A stretch of 23,716 nucleotides of DNA. Origin: Treponema sp. UBA3649 (GTDB lineage Bacteria > Spirochaetota > Spirochaetia > Treponematales > Treponemataceae). The DNA lies in the NCBI GenBank assembly GCA_002373325.1, contig DFKI01000088.1:1-23716 (forward strand). The letters are read 5' to 3'. The position numbers and the translations under genes are program-made. A model generated the notes under the pieces. The model worked only from the letters and a program-made list of their open reading frames with translations, made no database searches and was not told the origin of the DNA. Shown here piece by piece: positions 13,588-22,552 of this stretch (position 1 is the first letter of the stretch; every line of letters starts with the position of its first letter).

Positions 13588-16567
13588 AGAAGAATGCAGA
13601 CCTTATTTTTCAAATGATTTCAAGACTCTTTACATCCCCACCACCAAGAGAAACGAAGATTTGCTTCTGATAAAACCGGGCGACACCCAAAGCAGATATT
13701 ACAAGGCGCTTTCAAGCAAGGATTACACCAGCTGGACTTCGGAGGATTACGGCACATACCATATCGGAGGAAAAGTCTACGCTGAGTTCAAGGCCTCTGA
13801 CGTAGGATCCGGCATCTCGGGCCTGTATGTAAAGGAAACAGTCTGCAAATACTCCGACGGAACAAACGGCAATGAATCTGTGACGGATGAAGCCAGGGCG
13901 ACATGGGACGAAACCAAAGAGTTATGGTGCGTCGAGTACAATATGAGGACAGCCTTTGACGGAATCATAAAACTAGAACTCTTCGCAGAGGATTTTGCAG
14001 GAAACAGCAGCGACGGCAAATTCACATTTTATGTTTTGAAAGACACCACTGTAGAGACAAGCAACATTTATTTTGACACGGAAAACCAGACCATGATGCC
14101 TCAGGGACTACTGCCCGGTATACCTCTTACCGAAGAACAGAGAAATGCGGAGGAGAATCTTATAGAGTACATCAAAACCATGTCCGTTGACCAGAGCGGA
14201 AATCAAAGCGTAAATCTCAAGCTGTCGGAAAACTCAAAGGATGTTTATTATGACAGTCTTTCCACGGATTATGAAGGGGAAGTCTACTGGGGATATTCAG
14301 AAGATTCCATTGACACAAAGGCGGAAAAGGGAGTAGACGGCACATTTACATTCAAGAGAAACGTTGACAAACTTGTGTTCATAAATGTTGTTTGCACGGA
14401 CCAGGTCGGAAACACAAGGACAGTCCTAAAGCTCATGATTCCAAGACTTGAGCTTGAGACCGGAGTTTCAGAGAGGGATTCCGGCACGACTCTGCTTCAA
14501 GTCAAGGGCATTGATTCAATCGCGGCGTTAAGTGACATCCAAAATCCAAATATAGAATTTCTGATTCAATACAGCGCAAAATATACTGTGAATGGAAATG
14601 AAAAGACTTTTTCAAAGGCAGGCATTTCAATCCAAATGGACGGAGAGGCGGCAATAAGGACAGAGGGATCTCCTAATCCACCGTCGTTTCTAGGCACGTG
14701 CATGGAATCCATAAGCCTTCCTGAGGACATGATGGGTGTAGCTCAAACAGGCACCATAAAAATATATGCAATGCCCGGCTTCGGAGATTTTCCCGTCCCA
14801 TGCAGTACGTCCAGCGTCGATTATACCGTTACAAAGATTGTCAAAAACGAGGATAGCGCTGGAACAGGCTGCATCGGACAGTTCAATGTTATGGATGCAT
14901 CTACGGGAACCATGAACACTTTCAACATTTACGGAGAAGGTCCGACATTGACAAACGTAGACACATCGGGCGGAAATTCAACAGCACCACAAGTAATGGG
15001 CACGGGAGTTTTCGGTCCCATAAAGACAAATCCAAAAATAAGCCTTATCCCGGTACAGAATAAGGGGCTCTGTAAAATCATTGTCGAGGATTATGCTGCG
15101 GAAGGATATGAAGGCCACAACATTGCCTATACATTCTCACCCGTGATATTTAATGAGTCGGAGGAGGACAGTTATGTATTTAAAGGCAACATTACTTACA
15201 AAAGCCCGGAAATGTATGTCGAGGCAGGCCCCGGCTCATTGTGCGGCATTCACATCGAAGCCCATGACAAGACGGACAACAAAAAATATGTGCCCATACC
15301 GTTGCCAGAGTCCGAGGGATTTATAGATTCAACCGATGATGTAAGAAATTTCTGCATCTCCCGCATTATCCTGGACCTGAACGTGGACGTTGAAGCGCCA
15401 AATATTAATGCCGCTCAATATTCCTTGGAAGATCTTTTCGATTCGTCCGGATCATACAGAATAGGAGGCATATACGACGAAAATTTTTCATTGGAAAACG
15501 GCAGGACAAAAATCGACTATTACCTGATTCCTAACCCGAACAAGACTTCACCCACCGCAATCAACTATACTTTGAATGAGCTTAAGAATTATTCGGCTTT
15601 CAAAAAATCTCTTTATTACAAACCGAGTGTCGATGGCGTGGGAGGGGAGCCCCACATTGATTTTCCATACGGCAACACAAAGGAAGGTTTTTACACGCTT
15701 GTGATAACGGCGGAGGACAAGTTTGGAAACAAAGCGATATCTAGTCTTCCAGTTTTGAATACAATCAAGGGAGAGCTGATTGAGAATATAAAATATCACT
15801 GGATGAGAACGACAAACACTGATGAAGGTCACACATTCAAATCTTACGGATGGAATCTTATCTTTAACACACAGGGGCATGATGAAATATACAGGCTGGA
15901 GCAGTCGACTGGCATGGGGAATTTTTCAATAAACGCCTACATACAAAGAATCTCATACAATGAGTGGGAGAAAACTTATTCCTGGGATCAAAAGGATGAG
16001 ATACTTATGGATTATTACGTAAACGAAGAAACTGATGAGAGCGGAAAAAAATACTACTCGGTCGAATGGGAAGGCACATCCACAGGCTTGCCCTGGGTCA
16101 GGTTAAAGTCCCATTACGGTTTTAATGACGGCGAAAATCAGTCCCCGGTTGGAAAGGGCTTTTATTACACGGAGTATCTTTACATTGGCGCAAACGACAC
16201 GACTTGTTTTTCAAAGAACTGCATTGAAGGCTTGAACGGACTTCAGGTAATGAGCGACAGGCCAGTTTTTGCGCATACCATGTACTGCCCGGAAAAGCTT
16301 ACGGAAACAACAAAGGTTTCGGACGCCGCACGCATCTGGGAAACTAAAGGTGTTGAGACAGGAATTGCCGTGATGAACAGATCTATAAACGAGCCGGCAA
16401 CAAACTATTTCTCATGGGAGGCACCGGATCCGTCAGACAATCATGCGGTCGGAAGCGAAACTTACGGAGAAGATTACCTGAAAATGATTCCGTCGGGCAG
16501 CTGGTACACGACAATCTTCCACTTTGCAGATGGTACGGTTGTGATGACTGACATCAAGCAGAGATAA
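13553..16567 (+). CDS. Giant surface lipoprotein with Ig-like repeats (main frame)
   Basis: This frame gives 1004 aa from GTG 13553, although homology-like continuity reaches back to about 13500 and the true start is probably 13340 in another frame (see the 5' fragment). The recurring xxDxxGN signature of bacterial Ig-like domains appears three times: AEDFAGNSS (D147), CTDQVGNTR (D283) and AEDKFGNKA (D722), each ending a beta-rich stretch. The last 200 residues form a separate aromatic-rich region ending in GSWYTTIFHFADGTVVMTDI. No enzyme motif is seen. A secreted, outer-membrane or surface-exposed adhesin-like protein is the simplest reading. It lies 30 bp upstream of the barrel/transglutaminase-like pair and likely shares their transcript. 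Confidence 0.8.
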   Translation: MPDCSLVLNAVEEECRPYFSNDFKTLYIPTTKRNEDLLLIKPGDTQSRYYKALSSKDYTSWTSEDYGTYHIGGKVYAEFKASDVGSGISGLYVKETVCKYSDGTNGNESVTDEARATWDETKELWCVEYNMRTAFDGIIKLELFAEDFAGNSSDGKFTFYVLKDTTVETSNIYFDTENQTMMPQGLLPGIPLTEEQRNAEENLIEYIKTMSVDQSGNQSVNLKLSENSKDVYYDSLSTDYEGEVYWGYSEDSIDTKAEKGVDGTFTFKRNVDKLVFINVVCTDQVGNTRTVLKLMIPRLELETGVSERDSGTTLLQVKGIDSIAALSDIQNPNIEFLIQYSAKYTVNGNEKTFSKAGISIQMDGEAAIRTEGSPNPPSFLGTCMESISLPEDMMGVAQTGTIKIYAMPGFGDFPVPCSTSSVDYTVTKIVKNEDSAGTGCIGQFNVMDASTGTMNTFNIYGEGPTLTNVDTSGGNSTAPQVMGTGVFGPIKTNPKISLIPVQNKGLCKIIVEDYAAEGYEGHNIAYTFSPVIFNESEEDSYVFKGNITYKSPEMYVEAGPGSLCGIHIEAHDKTDNKKYVPIPLPESEGFIDSTDDVRNFCISRIILDLNVDVEAPNINAAQYSLEDLFDSSGSYRIGGIYDENFSLENGRTKIDYYLIPNPNKTSPTAINYTLNELKNYSAFKKSLYYKPSVDGVGGEPHIDFPYGNTKEGFYTLVITAEDKFGNKAISSLPVLNTIKGELIENIKYHWMRTTNTDEGHTFKSYGWNLIFNTQGHDEIYRLEQSTGMGNFSINAYIQRISYNEWEKTYSWDQKDEILMDYYVNEETDESGKKYYSVEWEGTSTGLPWVRLKSHYGFNDGENQSPVGKGFYYTEYLYIGANDTTCFSKNCIEGLNGLQVMSDRPVFAHTMYCPEKLTETTKVSDAARIWETKGVETGIAVMNRSINEPATNYFSWEAPDPSDNHAVGSETYGEDYLKMIPSGSWYTTIFHFADGTVVMTDIKQR

Positions 16568-16597
16568 GCTCGGGATTTTTAATGGAGGCTTCCGACT

Positions 16598-18499
16598 ATG
16601 AAAAAACTTCTTTCTTCGTTTCTGATTTTATCTCTCTCGGCATCGGTCTTTGCTCTGGATTTTTCACTTCGCCTAAACCCGGGACTCGCGATTCCCATCA
16701 AGGAGCATTACAAGCCGGCTCTCAATCTTACGGCTCAGGGGGACGTGCAGCTCTTTGACTGGATGTCGGCAGGCATTGAGGGAAGCTTTCTCATTGAATC
16801 TCCCGAGGGCTCAGGCTCCTATGTGAATTTTGTTTACGGGGGAATCGGTGCCGGGGTCAGCCACAATATTTTCTCGCGCTTTTATTTCGGAGCGGGAGGA
16901 GCAGCAGGATTCTACAATTTCTCTTTCACGGACGGAACTCAAAGACAAGCCGCATCTGATTTGTATTTCCGCGCATACGGTGAGTTCGGATTCCGCTTCA
17001 CACCCACGATGACCTTATCCGCAAACGCAGGATTCAACTCGTTTCTCTCAACGACCGGATTCGGATCGCTTTTTACGGGAGGAGCAAAGACTTTGATGGC
17101 GGGACCGGTTGTCGGAGTCTCACTCAAGATTGATCTTTCAACGGAGCGCTCGTCAAAAAATTCATGCTATGCGAGCGTCAGGCAGGACAGCGAAATTTAC
17201 CCTCTTTTCATGCAGCTCTACAAGACAAATCCCGTCGCAAACGTCATCCTTACAAACGGTGAGTCAGCCGAAATAAAAAATGTCACTGTGAGCTTCACGG
17301 CGGGAAAATACACATCAAGTGCGTTGCAGTCCGAGCCGGTTCCCATAATCAGAAAAATGCAGAGCGCATCCGTGGACCTTCCGGTGGATTTTTCATCCGA
17401 GCTCCTGACCTTCGCCGAAAACGGAATGATTTCAGGAAACCTCACAATTGAATACGAGCTTCTTGGAAAAAAGAAAAAATCGGTTCAGGGCATATCGCTT
17501 TCCGTCTCCAACCGGAACTCGTACATCTGGGGCAACACGGAATCTCTCGCGGCCTACATTTCCCCCGACACACCCGAGGTCCTTAAATATGCGAAATATG
17601 TGGCTGGAGTCGCACGAAACAAACTTTACACGGGCATGAACCGAAACATACAGTTTGCCGCAACAATGTTCGAAGCACTAAAAGCAAGCGGCATCGTTTA
17701 CTCAGGCGACAAAACAAGCCCGTACTCAAGTTTCCATCTCGGGGAGGAGCCGGACTACATACAGTACCCCCTTCAGACCATGGACTTCAGCTCAGGTGAC
17801 ATCGATGAGATTGGACTCCTTTACGCGTCATGTCTTGAATCAGTAGGAATCGCTACCGCATTCATTCCCATGGAGGATGATTTTTTGATTCTCGTTGACA
17901 CAAAGCTAAAGCCATCGTCGGCGGGAAGTCACTTCGCGGATCCGGAATCCCTTGTCATAACAGATGAGACGGTCTATTTCGCACTCTCCATGGCAGCCTT
18001 TGAGGAAGGTTTTTCCAAGAGCCGTGAGAAGGGAGCAAGTCAGATTAAGAAAATTCTTGCAAGCGAGGACGCCGGGTACGAGTTCATAGAAACCCATTAC
18101 GCGTGGGAAAATTATCCGCCGGCCATTTTTACGGGGTATGGAGATGTCCTTGAGATGCCGACTCAATCCGCCGTGGAGGATTTGTTCAAGACAGCCGTGG
18201 GCGAGTACATAAAATCAGATTTGTCCCTTGTCGTCGAGCGTGCGAAGGAAAGCGGAAACCCGAACAAAATCGGTCTTGCCTATGTCCGCTCCGGTCAGTA
18301 TGACAATGCGAAAAATGAATTTTCCAAGGCAGCGTCGGAAGGAGACATATCCGCGATGAACAATCTGGGAAACATCTACATGATGGAAAAAAATTACTCC
18401 GCGGCAAAAAAACAGTACGAGCGTGTGCTTGCAATGGATCACGAAAACAGTGTGGCCCGGAAGGGATTGGAAAACATCAGTTCCGTTCTGGACGAATAG
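16598..18499 (+). CDS. Secreted beta-barrel / inactive transglutaminase-like / TPR protein
   Basis: The 633-aa protein has a signal peptide (cleavage likely after SVFA, residue 19), then about 160 residues of alternating Gly/aromatic beta-strands ending in GPVVGVSLKIDLS, typical of a small outer-membrane barrel. A beta-sandwich (about 205-305), a transglutaminase-like fold (about 310-470) and two TPRs (about 556-620, GLAYVRSGQYDNAKNEF and NLGNIYMMEKNYSAAKKQY) follow. It aligns with the downstream paralog without gaps around the active site, but the Cys is I402, the His is D428 and the acidic residue is S464, so it should not be catalytic. GGAGG at 16584-16588 supports ATG 16598. Likely a periplasm-facing binding or scaffold protein; function inferred. 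Confidence 0.85.
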   Translation: MKKLLSSFLILSLSASVFALDFSLRLNPGLAIPIKEHYKPALNLTAQGDVQLFDWMSAGIEGSFLIESPEGSGSYVNFVYGGIGAGVSHNIFSRFYFGAGGAAGFYNFSFTDGTQRQAASDLYFRAYGEFGFRFTPTMTLSANAGFNSFLSTTGFGSLFTGGAKTLMAGPVVGVSLKIDLSTERSSKNSCYASVRQDSEIYPLFMQLYKTNPVANVILTNGESAEIKNVTVSFTAGKYTSSALQSEPVPIIRKMQSASVDLPVDFSSELLTFAENGMISGNLTIEYELLGKKKKSVQGISLSVSNRNSYIWGNTESLAAYISPDTPEVLKYAKYVAGVARNKLYTGMNRNIQFAATMFEALKASGIVYSGDKTSPYSSFHLGEEPDYIQYPLQTMDFSSGDIDEIGLLYASCLESVGIATAFIPMEDDFLILVDTKLKPSSAGSHFADPESLVITDETVYFALSMAAFEEGFSKSREKGASQIKKILASEDAGYEFIETHYAWENYPPAIFTGYGDVLEMPTQSAVEDLFKTAVGEYIKSDLSLVVERAKESGNPNKIGLAYVRSGQYDNAKNEFSKAASEGDISAMNNLGNIYMMEKNYSAAKKQYERVLAMDHENSVARKGLENISSVLDE

Positions 18500-18510
18500 G
18501 AGGGGTTTTT

Positions 18511-20076
18511 ATGAGGAGGATAAAAGCTCTTTGTTTTTCAGCCGTACTTGCACTCGTCGCTTTTTCAAAACCATGTTCCGTAAGCGCTTCGGATTTTTCC
18601 ATAAGGTTCATGCCCACGTATGAGCTTGCGCTTGGCTCAAAAACGGACGGCGTTCTTACAGGAATTTTTTCACTTGACTGGAGTCCGTTCACCGTGAGGA
18701 CCCGCGATGAGATTTATTTTTCCGCGCAATTAAGTCCCTCCGTAATGCTCGCACATAATGTGGATCCAGTTTTGTTCTGCAACTTCGGAGCCGCAGCAGG
18801 ATATACATTCCGTGTGTCCGACCGGATATCAGCCTCAGGAGAAATTTCAGCCGGACTTTGGACAATGAGCGAGGACACAAAAAGGAATCTCAAATCCGCC
18901 AGTGGAATCTCTTTCGGGGCAAAAGTCTCCGGGAACTATTATATCTCCCCAGTTTTCAAGGCAAGCGTTTTTTTGGGCTACCAGAATTACTGCTACACGC
19001 CGAAGCCTTTTTTACAGTCAATTCAGGCGGGACTTGGAATTTCAGTCAACCTTACGAGAAGCATTTTCAAAAGCGATGTCGTCTCCATGCAGGAGATTGA
19101 GACCCAGCCGCTCTTCCCCATTTTCTACGCGCATTATGACACGAACAGTTTCGGCAAAGTCACTTTCACGAACCTTGAGAAAAATGATTTGACGGACGTG
19201 GAGATTTCAGTGTTCATCGAGCAGTTCATGTCGGTTCCGAAAATTGTTGCGACCTACGACAAAATCGCACCGGGAGAGGAATTCAGCGCGGACCTTACGG
19301 CATTCCTGAACGAGAGCATAATGAACCAGATGCAGAAACAACTCACGGATGCCTTGGTCACTGTAAGATGCAAAAATCTCGGACAGCAAAACAACTACGA
19401 AAATCATTTTTTCCTTCAGACACTTACGCGCAACTCAATGTCATGGGAGGACGACCGACGTGCGGCTGCATTTGTCTCTGCTAAAGACGGTGCGGTCCAA
19501 AGATTCTCAAGGCAGATTTCCCTTGCGCTCAAAGACAAGATTGAGACAGCTCCAAGCGCGAACAGGCTTTATGCAAAGGCGATTTTTGACGTGCTCAAGG
19601 CATACGGAATCAATTACGTCGTTGACCCGACAAGCGTTTTCTCCACATCGGACACAGTTGCCGTGGATTTTTTGCAGCTTCCCTATCAGACGCTCCTTTA
19701 TCACGGAGGGGACTGCGATGATCTTTCCATCCTGAACTGCTCGCTTTTTGAGGCACTGGGCATTCAGACCGCTTTCATCACGATTCCGGGTCACATCTAC
19801 ATGGCCTATGATTCGGGTCTTTCGGCGGAACAGGCGGATTCTGTTTATGGAAAAAACAAATACATTGTCCAGGATGACAAAGTGTGGATTCCGTTTGAAA
19901 TCACGGTCTCTCAGGATACGTTCGAGCTGGGACTGAAACTTGGAATCCGTGAGTGGAACAAATATCCCGAAGAGCACATGCTCATCCCCATTCACGAGGC
20001 ATGGACGGAATTCAAACCCGTGACGGTCCCGGAATCAGACGTGAGCCTTCAGTTTCCGAAAGATGCCCTCAGATGA
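18511..20076 (+). CDS. Secreted beta-barrel protein with active-type transglutaminase-like domain
   Basis: The 521-aa protein has a signal peptide (likely cut after SVSA, residue 26), an outer-membrane-type barrel of about 170 residues ending in QAGLGISVNLTRS, a beta-sandwich (about 205-310), and a C-terminal transglutaminase-like cysteine-protease fold. The triad is visible: HGGDCDDLS with C402, GHIYMAYD with H428, and VWIPFEIT with E463. Such domains cleave or cross-link amide bonds; here the substrate would be periplasmic or envelope protein or peptidoglycan peptide. AGGAGG overlaps the stop of the upstream paralog and lies seven bases before ATG 18511, so the pair is cotranscribed. It lacks the TPRs of its paralog. 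Confidence 0.87.
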   Translation: MRRIKALCFSAVLALVAFSKPCSVSASDFSIRFMPTYELALGSKTDGVLTGIFSLDWSPFTVRTRDEIYFSAQLSPSVMLAHNVDPVLFCNFGAAAGYTFRVSDRISASGEISAGLWTMSEDTKRNLKSASGISFGAKVSGNYYISPVFKASVFLGYQNYCYTPKPFLQSIQAGLGISVNLTRSIFKSDVVSMQEIETQPLFPIFYAHYDTNSFGKVTFTNLEKNDLTDVEISVFIEQFMSVPKIVATYDKIAPGEEFSADLTAFLNESIMNQMQKQLTDALVTVRCKNLGQQNNYENHFFLQTLTRNSMSWEDDRRAAAFVSAKDGAVQRFSRQISLALKDKIETAPSANRLYAKAIFDVLKAYGINYVVDPTSVFSTSDTVAVDFLQLPYQTLLYHGGDCDDLSILNCSLFEALGIQTAFITIPGHIYMAYDSGLSAEQADSVYGKNKYIVQDDKVWIPFEITVSQDTFELGLKLGIREWNKYPEEHMLIPIHEAWTEFKPVTVPESDVSLQFPKDALR

Positions 20077-20100
20077 TTGGCGTACCGGCTGATTACTCCT

Positions 20101-20142
20101 GATTATCCCTGAGCTTCAAAATAAGTCCGGGGAATCTTTATT
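20101..20142 (+). terminator. Weak candidate terminator between converging genes
   Basis: GATT-AT-CCC (20101-20109) can pair with GGGGAATC (20129-20136) with a two-base bulge, followed by TTTATTTC. It would end the surface operon, but the stem is imperfect and overlaps the 3' end of the converging regulator gene. Confidence 0.3.
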
Positions 20143-21172
20143 TCAAAATCTTTCTCTCCAAAAATCCGGTGACATCCTCCGCCCAGCTGTACTGACTCAT
20201 GAACTCACCCGTAAAATTTTTCGCCGCCTGCTTGTCCCCGTTCAGAAAATCATAATAGTCGCACTGTATGACCTCAGGATTTATGCGGAAATTATTGTAC
20301 TCGCTTATGAAAAAATTCTGAATCTCAAGCTCCGAAAGACTGTGCCTTATGTCCACGACAAGATTGCGGAAATTTGCTCCATACCGCGCGGAATCAGCAT
20401 GGTCGCCCCAGAGCACGGAAATCAGCTCCTTTGTTTTTACCGAGCTGCCGTTTTTGCAGATGAGATACGCGATAAGCTCCGATGACTTTGACCTTGCGAA
20501 TTTTATGACCTTGTTATCATAGAGAAGCGTAAAATTTCCGAATGTCTTCGCCTCAAGATTTTTCTTCTGCTTGTTGAGCATCGCGACAAATTTCTTTTCA
20601 ACACGTCTTTTGTAGAAGGCAATGACCATCATAAGGACCATCGCAAGAATCGAGTCGGCAAGTCCGGACATCTTGAAATTCCTGTAGATTCCCGGAACCA
20701 TCGCCGCCATGCCTGCGAAGAGAATTATGGAGAATGGAACCGGAGAAAAAGAAAACGTGCAAAGGGCAAGAAATCCGGCGAGAGAGAATACTATCACGCC
20801 GTTGAAGGGCTGACCGAGAACATAGAAATTGTATACCGCGGCGCCAACCCCAATCAAAAGAACCAGATAGAACGGGACGGTCTTATAAAAATACGCTTTC
20901 TCACGCTCCACATTCTTTATTTTTATGGAGTACAAAACGCCGAAGATTCCGTACAGGGTAAAAATGCCGAAATACACGAGCGAAAAAATGTATTTGCCAT
21001 TCATGCCCCTGGTAAAAATCAATAAAATGACGGCAAGAAAATCAAGGATTCCAAAGAAGAAAAGGAGCGAGCTCACTACGATTGTGTGCAGGCGGTTAGT
21101 CTCAGCCGCATCAGCCAAATCCTTCGGGGAAATATAATAACGCGTCCGGTAGCTCTCTGCCAGATTTTTCAT
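20138..21172 (-). CDS. Membrane-bound SARP-like transcriptional regulator
   Basis: The 344-aa protein has six predicted membrane helices (about 30-54, 61-83, 98-119, 124-142, 145-163, 171-188), then a basic linker and a cytoplasmic C-terminal DNA-binding domain (about 208-344). That domain starts KTFGNFTLLYDNKVIKFARS and contains SSELIAYLI, KTKELISVLWG and RNLVVDIRHSL, the winged-helix pattern of SARP/OmpR-like regulators, and ends GEFMSQYSWAEDV, which I know from the C-termini of SARP-like response regulators. The usual receiver domain is replaced by the membrane part, so this looks like a one-component sensor-regulator. GGAGG lies four bases before the ATG (21172). Targets are unknown; the surface genes or the sugar operon alongside are candidates only by position. 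Confidence 0.82.
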   Translation of the reverse strand: MKNLAESYRTRYYISPKDLADAAETNRLHTIVVSSLLFFFGILDFLAVILLIFTRGMNGKYIFSLVYFGIFTLYGIFGVLYSIKIKNVEREKAYFYKTVPFYLVLLIGVGAAVYNFYVLGQPFNGVIVFSLAGFLALCTFSFSPVPFSIILFAGMAAMVPGIYRNFKMSGLADSILAMVLMMVIAFYKRRVEKKFVAMLNKQKKNLEAKTFGNFTLLYDNKVIKFARSKSSELIAYLICKNGSSVKTKELISVLWGDHADSARYGANFRNLVVDIRHSLSELEIQNFFISEYNNFRINPEVIQCDYYDFLNGDKQAAKNFTGEFMSQYSWAEDVTGFLERKILK

Positions 21173-21220
21173 ACCACCTCCCTTAAATCACAAGCCGCGG
21201 GAGGCAAAAACGGCATTTAC

Positions 21221-21304
21221 GGTGAAAGGTGAAAGGTGAAAGGTGAAAGGTGAAAGGTGAAAGGTGAAAGGTGAAAGGTGAAAGGTGAAAGGTGAAAGGT
21301 GAAA
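21221..21304. repeat. Perfect heptanucleotide tandem repeat, (GGTGAAA)12
   Basis: Exactly twelve uninterrupted copies of GGTGAAA span 84 bp. They lie between the predicted promoter and the ribosome site of the regulator gene, starting 49 bp upstream of its ATG; on the transcript they read (TTTCACC)12. Perfect purity of a 7-bp unit suggests recent or ongoing slippage. Confidence 0.97.
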
Positions 21305-21404
21305 GAGCCTGCCGTATGCAACAATTTTTGTCAAGGGCCTGAGAGAAAAAAAATTGATTTCTTGCTCATATTTCCAAAATCTCCATTTTTAGAAGTTTCT
21401 TATG

Positions 21405-21433
21405 ATTATAACACATGTTTTTTTGTTTGTCTA
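21405..21433 (-). promoter_or_regulatory. Promoter of the membrane regulator gene
   Basis: Read on the minus strand: -35 TAGACA (21433-21428), a 17-bp spacer, and -10 TATAAT (21410-21405) extended by TGT. Predicted start near 21398, giving a leader of about 225 nt that carries the heptanucleotide tract. Confidence 0.65.
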
Positions 21434-21498
21434 AAATTTCTTCAAAAATTCATCTTTTTTTTCACTCCCCCTCTCCTTCCTTAAATTTATCTTCGCAC

Positions 21499-21527
21499 TT
21501 GATTTTCCATCGCGACCGGAGTATAAT
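21499..21527 (+). promoter_or_regulatory. Sigma-70 promoter of the nucleotidyltransferase-manA operon
   Basis: TTGATT (21499-21504), a 17-bp spacer and TATAAT (21522-21527). Predicted start near 21534, leader about 69 nt. Confidence 0.7.
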
Positions 21528-21602
21528 TGAATGGATTTTAGGCAATCTCAGGAAACGGAGTTTTTTGGAGGTTCCCTTTTATTTTTACACCAGGAGATTA
21601 TA

Positions 21603-22511
21603 ATGAAACCGACACTTTTAGTACTTGCGGCAGGCATGGGAAGCCGTTACGGCGGGGTCAAGCAGATTGATTCGGTAGGCAAGAACGGAGAATGTCTCCT
21701 TGATTTCGCGGCCTATGATGCCAGGCTCAGCGGATTCTCAAAGGTCGTCTATATAATAAGAAGAGACATTGAAAAAGATTTCAGGGAAAAGCTCTTTGAC
21801 CGTGTGGCCCGTAACTTTGACGCGGAGTATGTATTTCAGGATCCCGACGCGCTTCTAAGTGACAGTGAAAAAAAGATGGCTGCGGAAAGAAGCAAGCCCT
21901 GGGGAACGATGCACGCCGTCCTCTGCGCTGAAAAAGCAATCAATGCCCCGTTTGCGGTAATCAACAGCGATGACTATTACGGAAGGGACGCTTTCAAGAC
22001 ATTGGGCGAATATCTCTCGTCAATCAGCCCGGAGTCAACCGAACATGCGATGGTGGGTTACGTACTTGGAAACACGATGAGCAAGTCAGGAACGGTAAGC
22101 CGCGGGGTCTGCACGGTAAAGGACGGATACCTTGAGTCAATCGTGGAGAACACAAAAATCGGTTATGAGGGAAACTCGATTGTAAGCGACCTGAACGGAC
22201 AGAAAATCACCATGAGCGGAAAAGAATGGGTGAGCATGAATCTCTTCGCATTCTCACAGTCAGCGTTCAAGGGATTCCACGAATATTGGGAAAATTTCAA
22301 GAAAAGCTCCCTTGACAAACCGAAAAGCGAGGCCCTTTTACCCGAGGCAGCCTCCCAGATTGTGAAAAACGGAGAGGGAAAAATCAAGTTCTTCACCTCA
22401 ACCGAAAAATGGTTCGGCATGACATATCCCGAGGACAGGGAAATCGTAAAGAACGAGCTGATTGAAAAAATCAAGTCGTCCTACTACCCCGAAAAACTCT
22501 GGGAAAAGTAA
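21603..22511 (+). CDS. Sugar-phosphate nucleotidyltransferase
   Basis: This 302-aa cytoplasmic enzyme of the NTP-transferase fold transfers a nucleotidyl group to a sugar phosphate or related substrate. Visible motifs are LAAGMGSRYGG (8-18) with the nucleotide-binding loop and K20, PWGTMHAV (from P99), and INSDDYYG (120-127) whose aspartates should bind metal. The ATG at 21603 is chosen over an in-frame codon at 21531 because AGGAG (21592-21596) lies six bases before it and the promoter start falls at about 21534. The gene is followed after 41 bp by manA on the same strand, so a role in making an activated hexose for envelope glycans is plausible. Exact nucleotide and sugar cannot be read from the sequence. 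Confidence 0.88.
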   Translation: MKPTLLVLAAGMGSRYGGVKQIDSVGKNGECLLDFAAYDARLSGFSKVVYIIRRDIEKDFREKLFDRVARNFDAEYVFQDPDALLSDSEKKMAAERSKPWGTMHAVLCAEKAINAPFAVINSDDYYGRDAFKTLGEYLSSISPESTEHAMVGYVLGNTMSKSGTVSRGVCTVKDGYLESIVENTKIGYEGNSIVSDLNGQKITMSGKEWVSMNLFAFSQSAFKGFHEYWENFKKSSLDKPKSEALLPEAASQIVKNGEGKIKFFTSTEKWFGMTYPEDREIVKNELIEKIKSSYYPEKLWEK

Positions 22512-22552
22512 TTTACCACATAAATTAAGACTAAATCAACACAGGAGTGATT

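Larger units (their letters stand above)
21173..21602. other. Divergent intergenic region with two promoters and a heptamer tract
   Basis: This 430-bp gap separates the leftward membrane regulator from the rightward nucleotidyltransferase operon. It contains the regulator's ribosome site (21173-21181), a 12-copy GGTGAAA tract (21221-21304), a minus-strand promoter (21405-21433) and a plus-strand promoter (21499-21527). The stretch 21305-21404, inside the predicted regulator leader, could encode a 12-codon minus-strand ORF (MSKKSIFFLSGP), which I do not call a gene. Confidence 0.7.

Noticed and set aside
21319..21370. Small leader peptide (12 codons) on the minus strand before the regulator
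   Set aside because: It has only a weak ribosome site and no attenuator-like structure that I can see.
21531..21602. Upstream start for the nucleotidyltransferase
   Set aside because: It falls at or before the predicted transcription start; ATG 21603 has AGGAG and matches the family N-terminus.
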